Assembly: GCF_016862315.1 (NCBI RefSeq)
Contig: NZ_BOMS01000077.1
Span: 1-36,775 of the forward strand
Source of the DNA: Actinoplanes palleronii
GTDB taxonomy: Bacteria > Actinomycetota > Actinomycetes > Mycobacteriales > Micromonosporaceae
Direction of reading: 5' to 3'
Length of the DNA stretch: 36,775 nt
This document shows, one piece after another, positions 8,207-17,141 of this stretch. Both the position numbers and the translations under genes were made by a program. A model generated the notes under the pieces. It did no database searches. It saw only the letters and a list, made by a program, of their open reading frames with translations, and had not been told where the DNA came from. Within the stretch, counting starts at the first letter, position 1; each line of letters begins with the position of its first letter.

Positions 8207-9292
8207 TCACTTCCCGGCCCGGCCGGCGATCTCGGCGAGCACCTCGGCGGCCCGGATCGCGTCGGCCAGCGTCGGCCCGTGCGACGCACCGTCGACGATG
8301 GAGCGCAGGAACAGTGCCGCCTCGATCACCTTCAGGTCGTCGTAGCTCATCGCGATCCCGGCGCCGGGCTGGAACGCGGCGTACTCCCCGTCACCGGGGC
8401 CGGCGAAGACCGGTTCGCCGTTCATCAGCAGCTCGCCCATCCGCCGGAAGTCCCAGCTCAGCATGCCTTCGGTGCCGTGGACGGCGAAGCCGTAATGGTT
8501 CTGCTCACCGGTCGCCACCCGGCTCGCCTCCACCACCACCCGGGCGCCACCGGCGACGCGCAGCAGGGCCGCGAACCAGTCGTCGTTCTCCACCTCACGC
8601 AACGGTCCGGCGCCACGCGCGTGATCGGTGGTCGCGCCGCCCGGCTCGGGCCGCCGCGGAATGAAGATCGCGGTGTCCGCGGCCACCACCTCGTCGATCT
8701 CGCCGAGCAGGTGCCGGACCAGGTCGACCGCGTGCGCGCCGAGGTCGCCGAGCACGCCGTCGCCGCCGCGGGCCCGCTCGAAGCGCCAGGTCAGCGCGGC
8801 GTCCGGAGCGGCGGCGTAGTCGCTGAAGAACCGGAACCGGGCGTGCGTGACGGCGCCGATCCCGCCGGCCGCCAGGATCGCCCGGGCCCGCTGCACCGCC
8901 GGCGCGTGCCGGTAGTTGAAGCCGACGCTGACCTGGCCGGGGCCGACGATCGCCCGGGCGTCGTCGGCGCTCAGTCCGACCGGTTTCTCGATCCAGAGGT
9001 GCCGGCCGGACCCGGCGAACGCGGCGCCGATCTCCCGGTGCAGGAAGTTCGGCGCGGTGATGCTCACCGCCACGATCCGCGGATCGTCGAGCAGCGCATG
9101 CCAGTCGGTGGCCGAGGTCGCGAAACCGTAGCGGGCCGCGGCCTGGGCGGCCCGGTCCGGCACGTCGTCGGCCACGGCGATCAGCTCCGGTACGGGTAAC
9201 GCCGGGTAGTGCTGCCGCACCCGGAGGTACGCCTGGGTGTGCACCCGCCCCATCCAGCCGAGACCGATCACCGCCACACCGATCGCATCCAT
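8207..9292 (-). CDS. Gfo/Idh/MocA-family NAD(P)-dependent oxidoreductase
   Basis: 361-aa dehydrogenase of the Gfo/Idh/MocA family, which oxidises or reduces sugars, inositols and related polyols. The N-terminal Rossmann fold starts VAVIGLGWMGRVH (about 7-18); the diagnostic EKP motif is at 102-104. The C-terminal domain carries the family signature DLGAHAVDLVRHL, whose His and Asp line the active site. The ATG at 9290-9292 begins directly before the dinucleotide-binding strand. It is divergent from a sugar-porter-like MFS gene with about 70 bp between, which suggests joint catabolism of an imported sugar or polyol. The substrate cannot be told from sequence. Confidence 0.88.
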   Translation of the reverse strand: MDAIGVAVIGLGWMGRVHTQAYLRVRQHYPALPVPELIAVADDVPDRAAQAAARYGFATSATDWHALLDDPRIVAVSITAPNFLHREIGAAFAGSGRHLWIEKPVGLSADDARAIVGPGQVSVGFNYRHAPAVQRARAILAAGGIGAVTHARFRFFSDYAAAPDAALTWRFERARGGDGVLGDLGAHAVDLVRHLLGEIDEVVAADTAIFIPRRPEPGGATTDHARGAGPLREVENDDWFAALLRVAGGARVVVEASRVATGEQNHYGFAVHGTEGMLSWDFRRMGELLMNGEPVFAGPGDGEYAAFQPGAGIAMSYDDLKVIEAALFLRSIVDGASHGPTLADAIRAAEVLAEIAGRAGK

Positions 9293-9361
9293 GCCTGTGC
9301 ATGGTAATCGGGACGGCGGGTAATGCGTGCGCTACGTCACGTCATTATGGAGGTGCGTCCT

Positions 9362-10840
9362 ATGACGCAAAGCCTTGGATCTCCCGCCCCGGCCGCTGAT
9401 TCAGGAACCATCCGGAGCTTGATCCCCGCGCGTATCGACCGGTTGAACTGGTCACCGTTCCACACCCGGATGATCCTGGCACTGGGCACCGCGTGGGTGC
9501 TCGACGGCCTGGAGATCACCATCGCCAGCGCCATCGGCCCGGTCCTGCAGGAGCAGGAGACGCTGCATCTGAGCAGCACCGCAGTCGGCGCGATCGCGAC
9601 CGTCTACCTGCTCGGCGAGGTGTTCGGCGCCCTCCTGTTCGGACGGCTCTCCGACGCGCTGGGCCGGAAGAACCTGTTCGTCATCACGCTCGGCGTTTAC
9701 CTCGCCGGCAACGCACTCACCGCGTTGACCTGGGGTAACGATGCCTGGGCGATCGCTTTCCTGTACCTCACGAGATTCATCGCCGGAGCCGGCATCGGCG
9801 GCGAATACGCCGCGATCAACTCCGCGATCGACGAGATGATGCCGGCGAAATACCGCGGGCGGGTCGACATCGGCGTCAACGGGACCTACTGGGGTGGCGC
9901 CATCCTCGGCACCCTCGGCACGTTCGTCCTGCTCAACCACATGGACCTGAACCTCGGCTGGCGGCTCGGGTTCCTGATCGGGCCGGTCATCGGCGCCTGC
10001 ATCTGGAATCTCCGCCGGCACCTGCCGGAGAGCCCGCGCTGGCTGATCATGCACGGCCGGGAAGCCGAGGCCGAGGCGAACATCCGGCAGATCGAGCAGG
10101 CGGTGGAGGCCTCCGGGCAGACCCTGGCCCCGGTCGACGAGTCCAAGGCGATCGAGATCCGGCCGACCCGGCCACACGGTTATCTGTCCCTGCTCCGGGT
10201 GCTGTTCAAGGAGCTGCCACAGCGGTCGATCCTCGGCGCCACGCTGATGATCACGCAGTCGTTCCTCTACAACGCGATCTTCTTCACGTACACCCTGGTG
10301 CTGACGAAGTTCTACGGCGTCGACGAGAAGAGCGCGCCGCTCTACCTGATCGCGTTCGCGGCCGGGAACCTGATCGGGCCGCTCACCATCGGCCATCTCT
10401 TCGACGTCATCGGCCGGCGCAAGATGATCGCGGGGACGTACCTGCTCTCCGCGGTGCTGCTGGCGATCTCGGCGGTGCTGTTCAACGCCGGGGTGCTGAA
10501 CGCGATCACCCAGACGATCGCGTGGTGCATCATCTTCTTCTTCGCGTCGGCGGGGGCCAGCGCGGCGTACCTGACGGTGAGTGAGATCTTCCCGCTGGAG
10601 ATCCGGGCACAGGCCATCGCGGTGTTCTTCGCGATCGCGCAGTGCTTCGGCGCGATCGGGCCGGTCTTCTACGGCTGGCTGATCGGCGAGGGCGACGACC
10701 CGGGCAAGCTCTTCATCGGCTACCTGATCGGCGCCGGGGTGATGGCGATCGGCGGCATCGTGGAGATCTTCCTGGGCGTCGACGCCGAGGGGAAGTCACT
10801 GGAGGACGTGGCCACCCCGCTGTCCGCGGTCACCCGCTGA
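9362..10840 (+). CDS. MFS transporter, sugar-porter type
   Basis: 492-aa membrane protein with about 12 helices. Major-facilitator features: GRLSDALGRKNLF loop after helix 2, RFIAGAGIGGEYAAINSAI in helix 4, and PESPRWLIMHGR before the central loop, the last being characteristic of the sugar porter subfamily. The second-half repeat GHLFDVIGRRK is also present. The start at 9362 is preferred over an upstream in-frame ATG because GGAGG lies about 8 nt before it (tggaggtgcgtcct). Its stop codon is inside a long hairpin shared with the convergent epimerase gene. Import of a sugar or polyol for the divergent oxidoreductase is inferred from position; other organic solutes are possible. Confidence 0.88.
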   Translation: MTQSLGSPAPAADSGTIRSLIPARIDRLNWSPFHTRMILALGTAWVLDGLEITIASAIGPVLQEQETLHLSSTAVGAIATVYLLGEVFGALLFGRLSDALGRKNLFVITLGVYLAGNALTALTWGNDAWAIAFLYLTRFIAGAGIGGEYAAINSAIDEMMPAKYRGRVDIGVNGTYWGGAILGTLGTFVLLNHMDLNLGWRLGFLIGPVIGACIWNLRRHLPESPRWLIMHGREAEAEANIRQIEQAVEASGQTLAPVDESKAIEIRPTRPHGYLSLLRVLFKELPQRSILGATLMITQSFLYNAIFFTYTLVLTKFYGVDEKSAPLYLIAFAAGNLIGPLTIGHLFDVIGRRKMIAGTYLLSAVLLAISAVLFNAGVLNAITQTIAWCIIFFFASAGASAAYLTVSEIFPLEIRAQAIAVFFAIAQCFGAIGPVFYGWLIGEGDDPGKLFIGYLIGAGVMAIGGIVEIFLGVDAEGKSLEDVATPLSAVTR

Positions 10841-10900
10841 ACTCCGGGCGTGTGAAGTTTGGGTGCGCTCCGCGCCCAAACTTCACACGCTCGGGGTTTA
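10838..10900. terminator. 30-bp hairpin containing both convergent stop codons
   Basis: Arms 10838-10867 and 10871-10900 pair along their whole 30-nt length, with only a few G-T pairs, around a CTC loop. The outermost bases are the TGA of the MFS gene on one arm and the TAA (tta on the plus strand) of the epimerase gene on the other. The symmetry suggests a bidirectional terminator. The inner core GTGTGAAGTTTGGG with its complement looks like a mobile or repeated intergenic palindrome. Confidence 0.75.
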
Positions 10901-11797
10901 CCGAGGGTTGGCGGCGACGAAGCCGGCGATGTACTTGTCGAGCTGGTTCTCGGGCTGCCAGCCGAGCTCGGCCGCCTTGGTGAGGTCGGCCTTGCCGCGC
11001 ACCCGCTCGCCGGGCAGAGCCGGGATCAGCTGGATCTCGGTGCCGAACATCGTGGCGACCTCGGCCAGCGGCCACTCCCGGCCGGTGCCGAGCAGGTAAC
11101 CGTCGCCGGTGCCACCGCGGGCCACCAGGAGCAGGCCACGGACGATGTCGTCGATGTGGGTGAAGTCGCGGGTCTGCGTGCCCGGCGACACCACGGTCAG
11201 CGGCTTGCCCGCCAGGTACAGCCGCTCGAAGATGCCGATCACGGTGGCGTACTTGCCGTTGGCGATCTGTCCCGGTCCGTACACGTTGTAGAAGTACGTG
11301 ATCGCGTAGTCCAGACCGAACCAGTTCGAGTAGTTCTTGATGTACTCGATGTTCTTCGCCTTGGTCCAGGCGTACGGGTTGAGGTTCTCGTCGTCGCCGT
11401 CGTTGCCGAACTTGGAGCTGGAGCCGGCATAGATCAGCTTGGCGCCCGCGGTGGCGGTGAACTTGATTACCTCTTTGGTGCCCAGGACGTTGAAGTCCCA
11501 GGTCAGGTCGTGGTCCTCGAAGGACTGCACGATCCGCGAGTACTCACCCAGGTGGAACACCAGCTCGGGAGCCGGCAGCCCGTGCGCCGCCCAGATCTTG
11601 GCGAGGTCGACGGTCGACCCTTCCAGGTACGAGATCCGGGAATCGTCGATGTGATTCTCGGGCGTGCCGGTGAAGTAATTGTCCAGCGAGACGATGGTGG
11701 CGTCCGGGAACTCGGTCAGCAAGGACCTGATCAGAGCGGTTCCGACGAACCCGGCACCACCCGTGACCAGCAGAGTTTGACTCAACGTAGTTCCCAA
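10898..11797 (-). CDS. NAD-dependent epimerase/dehydratase (extended SDR)
   Basis: 299-aa nucleotide-sugar epimerase/dehydratase-like protein. It has the extended-SDR cofactor motif TGGAGFVG (12-19), the Asp of VSLDNY (36-41) that usually selects NAD, catalytic YxxxK as Y142-K146 (YAWTK), and serines 126-128 (AGSSSKFG) in the position of the catalytic Ser/Thr. RDFTHIDDIVRGLL is also typical. The family converts UDP- or dTDP-sugars, for example UDP-glucose 4-epimerases. The start is uncertain: TTG at 11797 and TTG at 11785 are both in frame and neither has a strong ribosome-binding site. It is monocistronic, ending inside a bidirectional hairpin. The exact substrate is not determinable. Confidence 0.85.
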   Translation of the reverse strand: MGTTLSQTLLVTGGAGFVGTALIRSLLTEFPDATIVSLDNYFTGTPENHIDDSRISYLEGSTVDLAKIWAAHGLPAPELVFHLGEYSRIVQSFEDHDLTWDFNVLGTKEVIKFTATAGAKLIYAGSSSKFGNDGDDENLNPYAWTKAKNIEYIKNYSNWFGLDYAITYFYNVYGPGQIANGKYATVIGIFERLYLAGKPLTVVSPGTQTRDFTHIDDIVRGLLLVARGGTGDGYLLGTGREWPLAEVATMFGTEIQLIPALPGERVRGKADLTKAAELGWQPENQLDKYIAGFVAANPR

Positions 11798-11842
11798 CTC
11801 TCAAGCCGCGGCGAATCCGCCAACCAGGCTACCAAGGACGAC

Positions 11843-11870
11843 GGCCGTACCCGAATCGTCGGGTACGGCC
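11843..11870 (-). terminator. Hairpin downstream of the GH87 gene
   Basis: Perfect 12-bp arms (GGCCGTACCCGA and its complement) around a 4-nt loop, 43 bp beyond the GH87 stop codon and about 46 bp upstream of the epimerase start. Termination of the GH87 transcript is most likely. The upstream CTTCTTTTTGG precedes rather than follows the stem, so there is no proper U-tract. Confidence 0.5.
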
Positions 11871-11912
11871 GCGGCCTGTTCCAAAAAGAAGCGGCCTAGT
11901 CGAAAGAAACGG

Positions 11913-13898
11913 TCACCAGGCAGAAGGTGCGGGCGGCGCGACCACCGGCGGACGGTCGTCGCAGGTGATCACATTGGGGGCGAACGGCGACAGCCATCCC
12001 CCATCGTTGCCACCCAGGTCACTGAGGGTGAACTCGGACCCGCTCGGCGTGAAGTGGAACGAGCCGCAGTTGTTCACACCGACCGCGCCGACGTTGCGGG
12101 CGTCGACGTTCTCGAACGTGGCGCCACCGGCGGCCCGGGCGCTGACCACGCTGGTGCCGGTGCCGTCCACCCGGATGTCCTTGAAGTGCGCCCCGGTGAT
12201 CGAGTACTGGTCCTTCACCGCCCAGTCGGAGACCAGCATGATCGCGTTGTAGGTGCTGTCCAGGAAGTGGTCGCCGGTCACCTGGATGTCCGCGTTGATG
12301 CTCTTGTCGAGCGCGAAGAACCAGATCGCGCCGAGGCCGATCTTCCAGTTCAGGTCGAACGTCCCGGCCCGGACCGTGGTGTTGTCGGCGATCCGCAGGT
12401 ACCCGGCGAACGGCTCGGCCCCGAAGCGCGAGCCGGCGTGGATGCCGCTGCCCTCCCGGATCGGGTCGGCGACCAGGTTCCCCGAGACCGTGGTGTCGGT
12501 GCCGCCGTAGATCGCGATCCCGTTGGCCAGGGTGGGCGTCTGCACCGTGTTGCGGTCGAAGGTGTTGCCGCTGTTGGTGGTCTTCTCCGCCCACATCGCC
12601 AGCGCGTCGTCACCGGTGTTGCGGACGAAGTTGTCCCGGGCCAGCGACCCGGTGACCCCGGTGTGGAAGTTCAGCCCGTCGGCGATCTGGTCGACGATGA
12701 CGTTGCCGAGCACCTTGACGTTCGACATCGGACCGTCGAACCACAGGCCGACCTTGGTGTGCTGGAGGTACAGCCCGGAGATCGACGAGTCGCTCATCGC
12801 GCCGCCGATCGCGTTCACCTGGTCGGTGTCGATGCGCTCGCGCACGTCGCCCTCGATCGCGAAGTCGGCGAGGTGCACGTTCCGGCTGCCACCCTGTGCG
12901 GCGTCCTTGCCGTAGAAGCCGACGCCGGTGTGCACCGAGCCGTCGGCGGCCGGCGGGTCGAGTGCCACCTCGTGGCCCTTGACCTTGGTGTACCAGTTGC
13001 CGGCCCCGGTGATCGTCACGTCGTCCACGACGAGGTGCCGGTTCACCTGGAAGACGCCCGGCGGCAGGTAGACCGCGCGGTGGATCTTCTTGGCGAACGC
13101 GATGGCCTTCTCGATGGCCGGTGCCGCGTCCCGCCGGCCGGTCGGGTCGGCGCCGAAGAGCAGCACGTTCACCCCGCCCAGGTCGACCTTCGGCGCGCCG
13201 ACCAGCTCGGAGTCGAGCAGGTCGATGGTGGTGGGCGCCTGGCGGGCGGTGAGCCGGATCTTGTCGCCGGCCCGGTAGGTGCGGCCCAGCAGCAGCCGCT
13301 GCTCGTCGTAGAAGTGCGCCGGCCGGAACGGCTTGCTGATCACCGGCGCCGGCTCGGTGGCGGCCGGCACGCAGGCGCACTCGGTGATCCACCAGTCCGG
13401 GTGCAGCAGCCCGGCCTGCGGGTCGTTGCTGAACGGGTACTGGTTGTAGAGCCAGGAGAACTGCGAGGTCAGCGTCATGGTGCGCGTCCCGCCCGGCGTG
13501 CCCACCGACAGCGGCGCGGTGATCCCGCCACCGGCCGGCGCATCCGGGAGGCTGTACCGCACGGTGATCGCGTTGGCGGCCTTGGGCAGGGTGAACTCGA
13601 CGTACTCCCCCGGGTCCAGGGTGACGGCGGAACGACCGGAGGCCTCGGAGGCCAGGGTGTATGCGGTCCGGTCGGGGCTGAGCACGACGCCGGTGGTGAC
13701 GGCGCGCTCGGCCTCCTGCTCGGCGAACGCGACTCCTGCGCCGCGTCCGGCGACCAGAGCCGGATCAAGAGCGGCACGGGTGACCGCGGGGGTGATGGAC
13801 GGTTGATGTGCAGCGGCGGCGTCGGCCGGGCCGATCGCCACGCCGAGGGTGACCAGCGGTGTGGCCAGGAGAGCAGCCCAGCGGGGCGGAGCGAACAT
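11913..13898 (-). CDS. Secreted alpha-1,3-glucanase / mycodextranase-like (GH87)
   Basis: 661-aa exported beta-helix glycosidase. After a signal peptide (ending near ADAAAA, about residue 30) comes a beta-sandwich region (about 60-230) with SFSW/Tyr-rich strands, then a right-handed beta-helix (about 240-640) opening with NVLLFGADPTGRRDAAPAIEKA. The helix carries ADGLNFH (Asp about 407) and NTGDDALAMW (Asp about 430-431), three aspartates arranged as in the GH87 catalytic centre. GH87 enzymes cut alpha-1,3-glucan of fungal walls or dental mutan, or nigeran. The ATG at 13898 fits the signal peptide; an ATG at 13910 and a TTG at 13934 are alternatives. It stands alone. A related pectate-lyase-superfamily activity is the main alternative. 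Confidence 0.78.
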   Translation of the reverse strand: MFAPPRWAALLATPLVTLGVAIGPADAAAAHQPSITPAVTRAALDPALVAGRGAGVAFAEQEAERAVTTGVVLSPDRTAYTLASEASGRSAVTLDPGEYVEFTLPKAANAITVRYSLPDAPAGGGITAPLSVGTPGGTRTMTLTSQFSWLYNQYPFSNDPQAGLLHPDWWITECACVPAATEPAPVISKPFRPAHFYDEQRLLLGRTYRAGDKIRLTARQAPTTIDLLDSELVGAPKVDLGGVNVLLFGADPTGRRDAAPAIEKAIAFAKKIHRAVYLPPGVFQVNRHLVVDDVTITGAGNWYTKVKGHEVALDPPAADGSVHTGVGFYGKDAAQGGSRNVHLADFAIEGDVRERIDTDQVNAIGGAMSDSSISGLYLQHTKVGLWFDGPMSNVKVLGNVIVDQIADGLNFHTGVTGSLARDNFVRNTGDDALAMWAEKTTNSGNTFDRNTVQTPTLANGIAIYGGTDTTVSGNLVADPIREGSGIHAGSRFGAEPFAGYLRIADNTTVRAGTFDLNWKIGLGAIWFFALDKSINADIQVTGDHFLDSTYNAIMLVSDWAVKDQYSITGAHFKDIRVDGTGTSVVSARAAGGATFENVDARNVGAVGVNNCGSFHFTPSGSEFTLSDLGGNDGGWLSPFAPNVITCDDRPPVVAPPAPSAW

Positions 13899-13951
13899 GT
13901 CGCCGACCATAGATTTCTGTGATCTGCTCCACAAGGGTCAGTCCCAGTTTT

Positions 13952-13979
13952 CCGATGAATTGCTTGAATGTTTCATCGG
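13952..13979. repeat. Inverted repeat upstream of the GH87 gene
   Basis: CCGATGAA (13952-13959) and TTCATCGG (13972-13979) form 8-bp arms 12 nt apart in an unusually A+T-rich stretch 54-82 bp upstream of the GH87 start. It could be an operator for substrate-dependent control. No matching site was found elsewhere in the window. Confidence 0.35.
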
Positions 13980-14032
13980 TGATCGCATTTCTTGCGGAGG
14001 CACCACCGTGGTGATGCCGCCGCCTTGCAAAA

Positions 14033-15619
14033 TCAGAGCGTGAAGCGCTCCACGATCCGACGCAGGTCGGTCGACATCCCGGCCAGCTGGGTGGCGGCCC
14101 GGTCGGCCTCGGTCACGCCGACCGTGGTGAGCTGCACCGACGCCGCGACACCGGTGATCGTGTCAGCGACCCGGGCACCGGCCTCGGCCGCCTCGGTGAC
14201 ATTGCGGCTCATCTCGTTGGTGGTGACGGTCTGCTCCTCCACCGCCGAGGCGATGGTGGTCTGGAACTCGTTGATCCGGTTGATGATCTCGCTGATCTCC
14301 TCGATCGCGGCGACCGCTCCGGCGGTGTCCGCCTGGATCGCGGCGACCCGCTGGCCGATGTCCTCGGTGGCCCGCGCGGTCTCCTGGGACAGCTCCTTGA
14401 CCTCGCTGGCCACCACCGCGAAACCCTTGCCCATCTCGCCGGCCCGCGCCGACTCGATGGTGGCGTTCAGCGCGAGCAGGTTGGTCTGCTCGGCGATCGC
14501 GGTGATCGTCTTGATCACGTCACCGATCTCGGCCGAGGACTCGCCGAGCTTGGCCATCACGGCGCTGGTGTTCGCGGTGACCTCGACCGCCCGGTTCGCG
14601 ACGTGCACGGCCTGGGTGGCGCTCTCGCTGATCTCCCGGATCGACGCGCCCATCTCCTCGGAGCCGGCCGCCACGGTCTGGATGTTGAACGACATGGTGG
14701 CGGCCGACTCGGCCACCGTGGCGGCCTGCTGGGCGCCTTCCTCGGCGCTGCCGGCGCTCTGCTTGCTGGTCGCGGCGAGCGAGCCGGCCTCGTGGGCCAG
14801 CGAGTCGGAGTGCGCGGTCAGGTCGGTGACGGTCTGCCGCAGCGAGGTGGTCGCGGCACGCAGCGAGTCGGCCATGTGGCCGAGCTCGTCGCGCTGGTGC
14901 ACGTCCGGGTCGCCGGAGAGGTCACCCGCGGCGACCTGGTCCAGTACCCCGCTGACCTTGCGCAGCGGCACGATGATCAGCCGGGCGACGTAGAGGGCGC
15001 AGCCCACACCGAGCAGCAGCGCGGAGATCAGCGCGATGATCACCAGGTTGCGGGTGCGGTCCACCGCGTGGTCGAAGTCCTTGCCCGCGACCATCGCCTG
15101 GTTGGCCGAGGTGATCTCCGCGGAGAGCAGGCCCTCGTAGACCTTGCGCAGGTCCCGGTTGGCCCCCAGAGCCAGGTCGGTCGCGGCCGCGGGCTTGGTC
15201 GGGTAGGTCTCGAACTCCGCCTTGATCGCGGTGAACCAGGTGTTGCTGGCCGCCTCGATCTCGTCGACTCTGGCGGCAGGGTCGCCGGTGACCAGCTTGC
15301 GGGCCGCGCCGAACGACGCGGTGACCTTCTCCTGCCGGCCGAGCGCCTCGGTGGCGAACTTCTTGTCGCCCTTGAGCAGGTAGCCGCGCTCGTCGTTGGC
15401 GGCGGCCTTGAGCGAGAGCGCCGCGTCGTTCAGGTTCGAGATGTACGGCGCCATCATGCCGATCTCGGCGTTCCGGGTGCTCGCCATGTCGCTGATGCCG
15501 GTCACGCTCAGCGCGCCGGTGACTACCGTCCCGGCGATCGCGACTCCGGCGACCGCGAGCACCTTGGTGGAGACCCTGCGGTCCCGGCACCACTGCCCCA
15601 GCCCACGGTTACCGGTCAT
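14033..15619 (-). CDS. Methyl-accepting chemotaxis protein
   Basis: 528-aa chemoreceptor. Layout: TM1 about 20-42; an extracytoplasmic four-helix-bundle sensor (about 43-190) containing DERGYLLKG, as in 4HB-MCP/CHASE3-type sensors; TM2 191-211; HAMP about 212-265; then a long signalling coiled coil. The hairpin tip that contacts CheA and CheW is clear (AIAEQTNLLALNATIESARAGEMGKGFAVV, split here), followed by VASEVKELSQETARATEDI. The RBS GAGGAG is about 9 nt before the ATG at 15617-15619. No CheA, CheW or CheR genes lie nearby, so it is a stand-alone receptor. Flagellated spores are known in Actinoplanes, which makes a chemotaxis role plausible. The ligand is unknown. Confidence 0.93.
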   Translation of the reverse strand: MTGNRGLGQWCRDRRVSTKVLAVAGVAIAGTVVTGALSVTGISDMASTRNAEIGMMAPYISNLNDAALSLKAAANDERGYLLKGDKKFATEALGRQEKVTASFGAARKLVTGDPAARVDEIEAASNTWFTAIKAEFETYPTKPAAATDLALGANRDLRKVYEGLLSAEITSANQAMVAGKDFDHAVDRTRNLVIIALISALLLGVGCALYVARLIIVPLRKVSGVLDQVAAGDLSGDPDVHQRDELGHMADSLRAATTSLRQTVTDLTAHSDSLAHEAGSLAATSKQSAGSAEEGAQQAATVAESAATMSFNIQTVAAGSEEMGASIREISESATQAVHVANRAVEVTANTSAVMAKLGESSAEIGDVIKTITAIAEQTNLLALNATIESARAGEMGKGFAVVASEVKELSQETARATEDIGQRVAAIQADTAGAVAAIEEISEIINRINEFQTTIASAVEEQTVTTNEMSRNVTEAAEAGARVADTITGVAASVQLTTVGVTEADRAATQLAGMSTDLRRIVERFTL

Positions 15620-15706
15620 GGTATTCCTCTCCTCGTCGGCAACCGTTACTTCGGCACCGACAAGGGGATGACTGACCAGTGAGCTGGAGCAATCCTGGTG
15701 CGGATC

Positions 15707-16033
15707 TCAGTCGCCGAAGTAGGGCCGCAGCTCCACCCGGCCGGCCCAGGACATCGGGTGGGCGCGGGCCACCTCGATCGCCTCGTCCAGGTCGGCGCAC
15801 TCGAGGATGTCGAAGCCCACGATCACTTCCTTGGTCTCGGCGAACGGCCCGTCGGTGAGCAGCAGCTCGCCGCCGCGGACCCGGACCGTGGTGGCCGCCG
15901 ACGGCTGGGCGAGCTGGTTGCCCAGCACCCGCCGGCCGTTGGCGTCGTTCTCGGCCACCCACTTCTCGATGTCCGGGGCCTCGAACTCGGTCTCCGGCTC
16001 GGTGTCGGTGCAGACGAACATCATGTACTTCAT
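15707..16033 (-). CDS. YCII/DGPF-domain protein
   Basis: 108-aa cytoplasmic protein of the YCII family (ferredoxin-like fold). The diagnostic segment LLTDGPFAETKEVIVGFDIL (about 57-76) includes the DGPF motif, and ARAHPMSWAGRVELRP closes the domain. Many actinobacterial members are paired with ECF sigma factor genes, but none is adjacent here. The RBS AAGGAG is 7-8 nt upstream of the ATG at 16031-16033. Between the LacI gene (79-bp gap) and the chemoreceptor gene (87-bp gap), all on the minus strand. The biochemical role of most members is unknown. Confidence 0.85.
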   Translation of the reverse strand: MKYMMFVCTDTEPETEFEAPDIEKWVAENDANGRRVLGNQLAQPSAATTVRVRGGELLLTDGPFAETKEVIVGFDILECADLDEAIEVARAHPMSWAGRVELRPYFGD

Positions 16034-16111
16034 CTCAGTCTCCTTCGACGGTCTTCACCCAGGTGACGAACGGCCGGGCCCGCTCAGGACACCTCGAGCG
16101 AAAAAGAAGCG

Positions 16112-17089
16112 CTAAAAATTCGGGGCGTTGAACGGAGTGATCACCTGGACCGGCGCCGGGTGCGAACGGATCGGCCCGGGCAGCGCGCCCTGCGCCCGCA
16201 GGATCGCCCGGCAGGCGTGCCGCAGGTCGGTGCGCAGATCCTGGTGCAGCACCGCGGAGAGCCGCTGGGTACGCAGCAGGGTGAGGTTCTCCTCGTCCAG
16301 CCCGTGCGCCACGAACACGTCGTAGCGGCGGTCCTCGGCCTCGAACGCCGCGACCACCTCGGCGCTCCCGCCGGTCCGTGGCGCGTAGACCGCGCGGATG
16401 GTGTGTGTGCCGGCCAGCGTGGCCCGCACCTGATCCGGACCGGCCACCAGCCGCAGACGCCGAGCGGGAGCCAGCACCGAACGGAACCCCGCCGTCCGGC
16501 GCTCGGCATCCGGCCCGTCGATCACCACGACGTCGCCGGCCCGGTCGTGCAGCCACTGTTCGACCAGGTACGCCGCTGTCGCACCGGCCTCGAAGTCGTC
16601 CACCCCGACGTGCGCGATCCGCTTGCCGACCGGCAGGTCCACGTTCAGCGTCACCACCGGCATCTCCAGCCGGCTCACCGCGTCGGCCACCTCCGGCGTC
16701 GGCGGGGCCAGCACCACCACGCCGTGCGAATCCGACCGGGCCAGCCGGTCCAGGATCGGGACCGGGTCGGCGATGAAGTGGAACCGGGGACGGACCGCGA
16801 TCGGTGCCAGGCACGGCAGCTCGGCGTCGAGGGCGGCACGTGCGTCGGTGCCGAGCTGCCGGGAGGCCGGCAACACCAGGTCGATCGCGAACGTACGACC
16901 GGCCGGCGGCGACCGGTCCAGCTCGGCGATCGCCTCGTGCACCTGGCGGACGGTGCTGTCCCGCACCCCACCGCGCTGGTGCAACACACGGTCCACGGTC
17001 GCCGGGCTCAAGCCGGCGCGCGTGGCGATCTCCCGGATCCGGTACGGGTGCTTCACGCCGTACAGAATGATGGGTTTTTGATGTCTCAT
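16112..17089 (-). CDS. LacI-family transcriptional regulator
   Basis: 325-aa regulator with an N-terminal LacI helix-turn-helix and hinge helix (YRIREIATRAGLSPATVDRVL, split; about residues 14-60) and a periplasmic-binding-protein-like effector domain. The latter has landmarks VVVLAPPTPEVADAV, NVDLPVGKRIAHVGVDDFEAG and AVYAPRTGGSAEVV. Effectors of this class are usually sugars or polyols. I chose the ATG at 17087-17089 because AAGGA lies 6 nt upstream; the ATG at 17113 has none. It is divergent from a beta-propeller gene, and a TCACGTGA palindrome lies in the shared 64-bp region. No sugar-catabolic operon is adjacent, so its regulon is probably elsewhere or is this divergent gene. Confidence 0.88.
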   Translation of the reverse strand: MRHQKPIILYGVKHPYRIREIATRAGLSPATVDRVLHQRGGVRDSTVRQVHEAIAELDRSPPAGRTFAIDLVLPASRQLGTDARAALDAELPCLAPIAVRPRFHFIADPVPILDRLARSDSHGVVVLAPPTPEVADAVSRLEMPVVTLNVDLPVGKRIAHVGVDDFEAGATAAYLVEQWLHDRAGDVVVIDGPDAERRTAGFRSVLAPARRLRLVAGPDQVRATLAGTHTIRAVYAPRTGGSAEVVAAFEAEDRRYDVFVAHGLDEENLTLLRTQRLSAVLHQDLRTDLRHACRAILRAQGALPGPIRSHPAPVQVITPFNAPNF

Positions 17090-17117
17090 GGAAGGTCCTT
17101 GATGTTTTCTCATCCGT

Positions 17118-17125
17118 TCACGTGA
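17118..17125. promoter_or_regulatory. TCACGTGA palindrome, possible LacI-family operator
   Basis: Perfect 8-bp palindrome with a central CG, as favoured by LacI-family proteins. It lies in the 64-bp region between the divergent LacI gene and the beta-propeller gene and covers the expected -35 position of the latter. Confidence 0.35.
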
Positions 17126-17141
17126 CTAGTTGAACTCCCGT

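Noticed and set aside
12054..13922. 622-codon plus-strand open frame opposite the GH87 gene
   Set aside because: It is a high-GC antisense shadow: its translation is low-complexity (Val/Asp/Arg/Gly-rich) with no domain, and the minus strand encodes a coherent secreted beta-helix enzyme.
13999..14018. Hairpin CACCACCGTGGTG as terminator of the chemoreceptor gene
   Set aside because: The symmetric core leaves no loop and no T-tract follows on the minus strand; too weak to call.
15620..15706. An ECF sigma factor partner beside the YCII protein
   Set aside because: The 87-bp gap and neighbouring genes (chemoreceptor, LacI regulator) contain no sigma factor.
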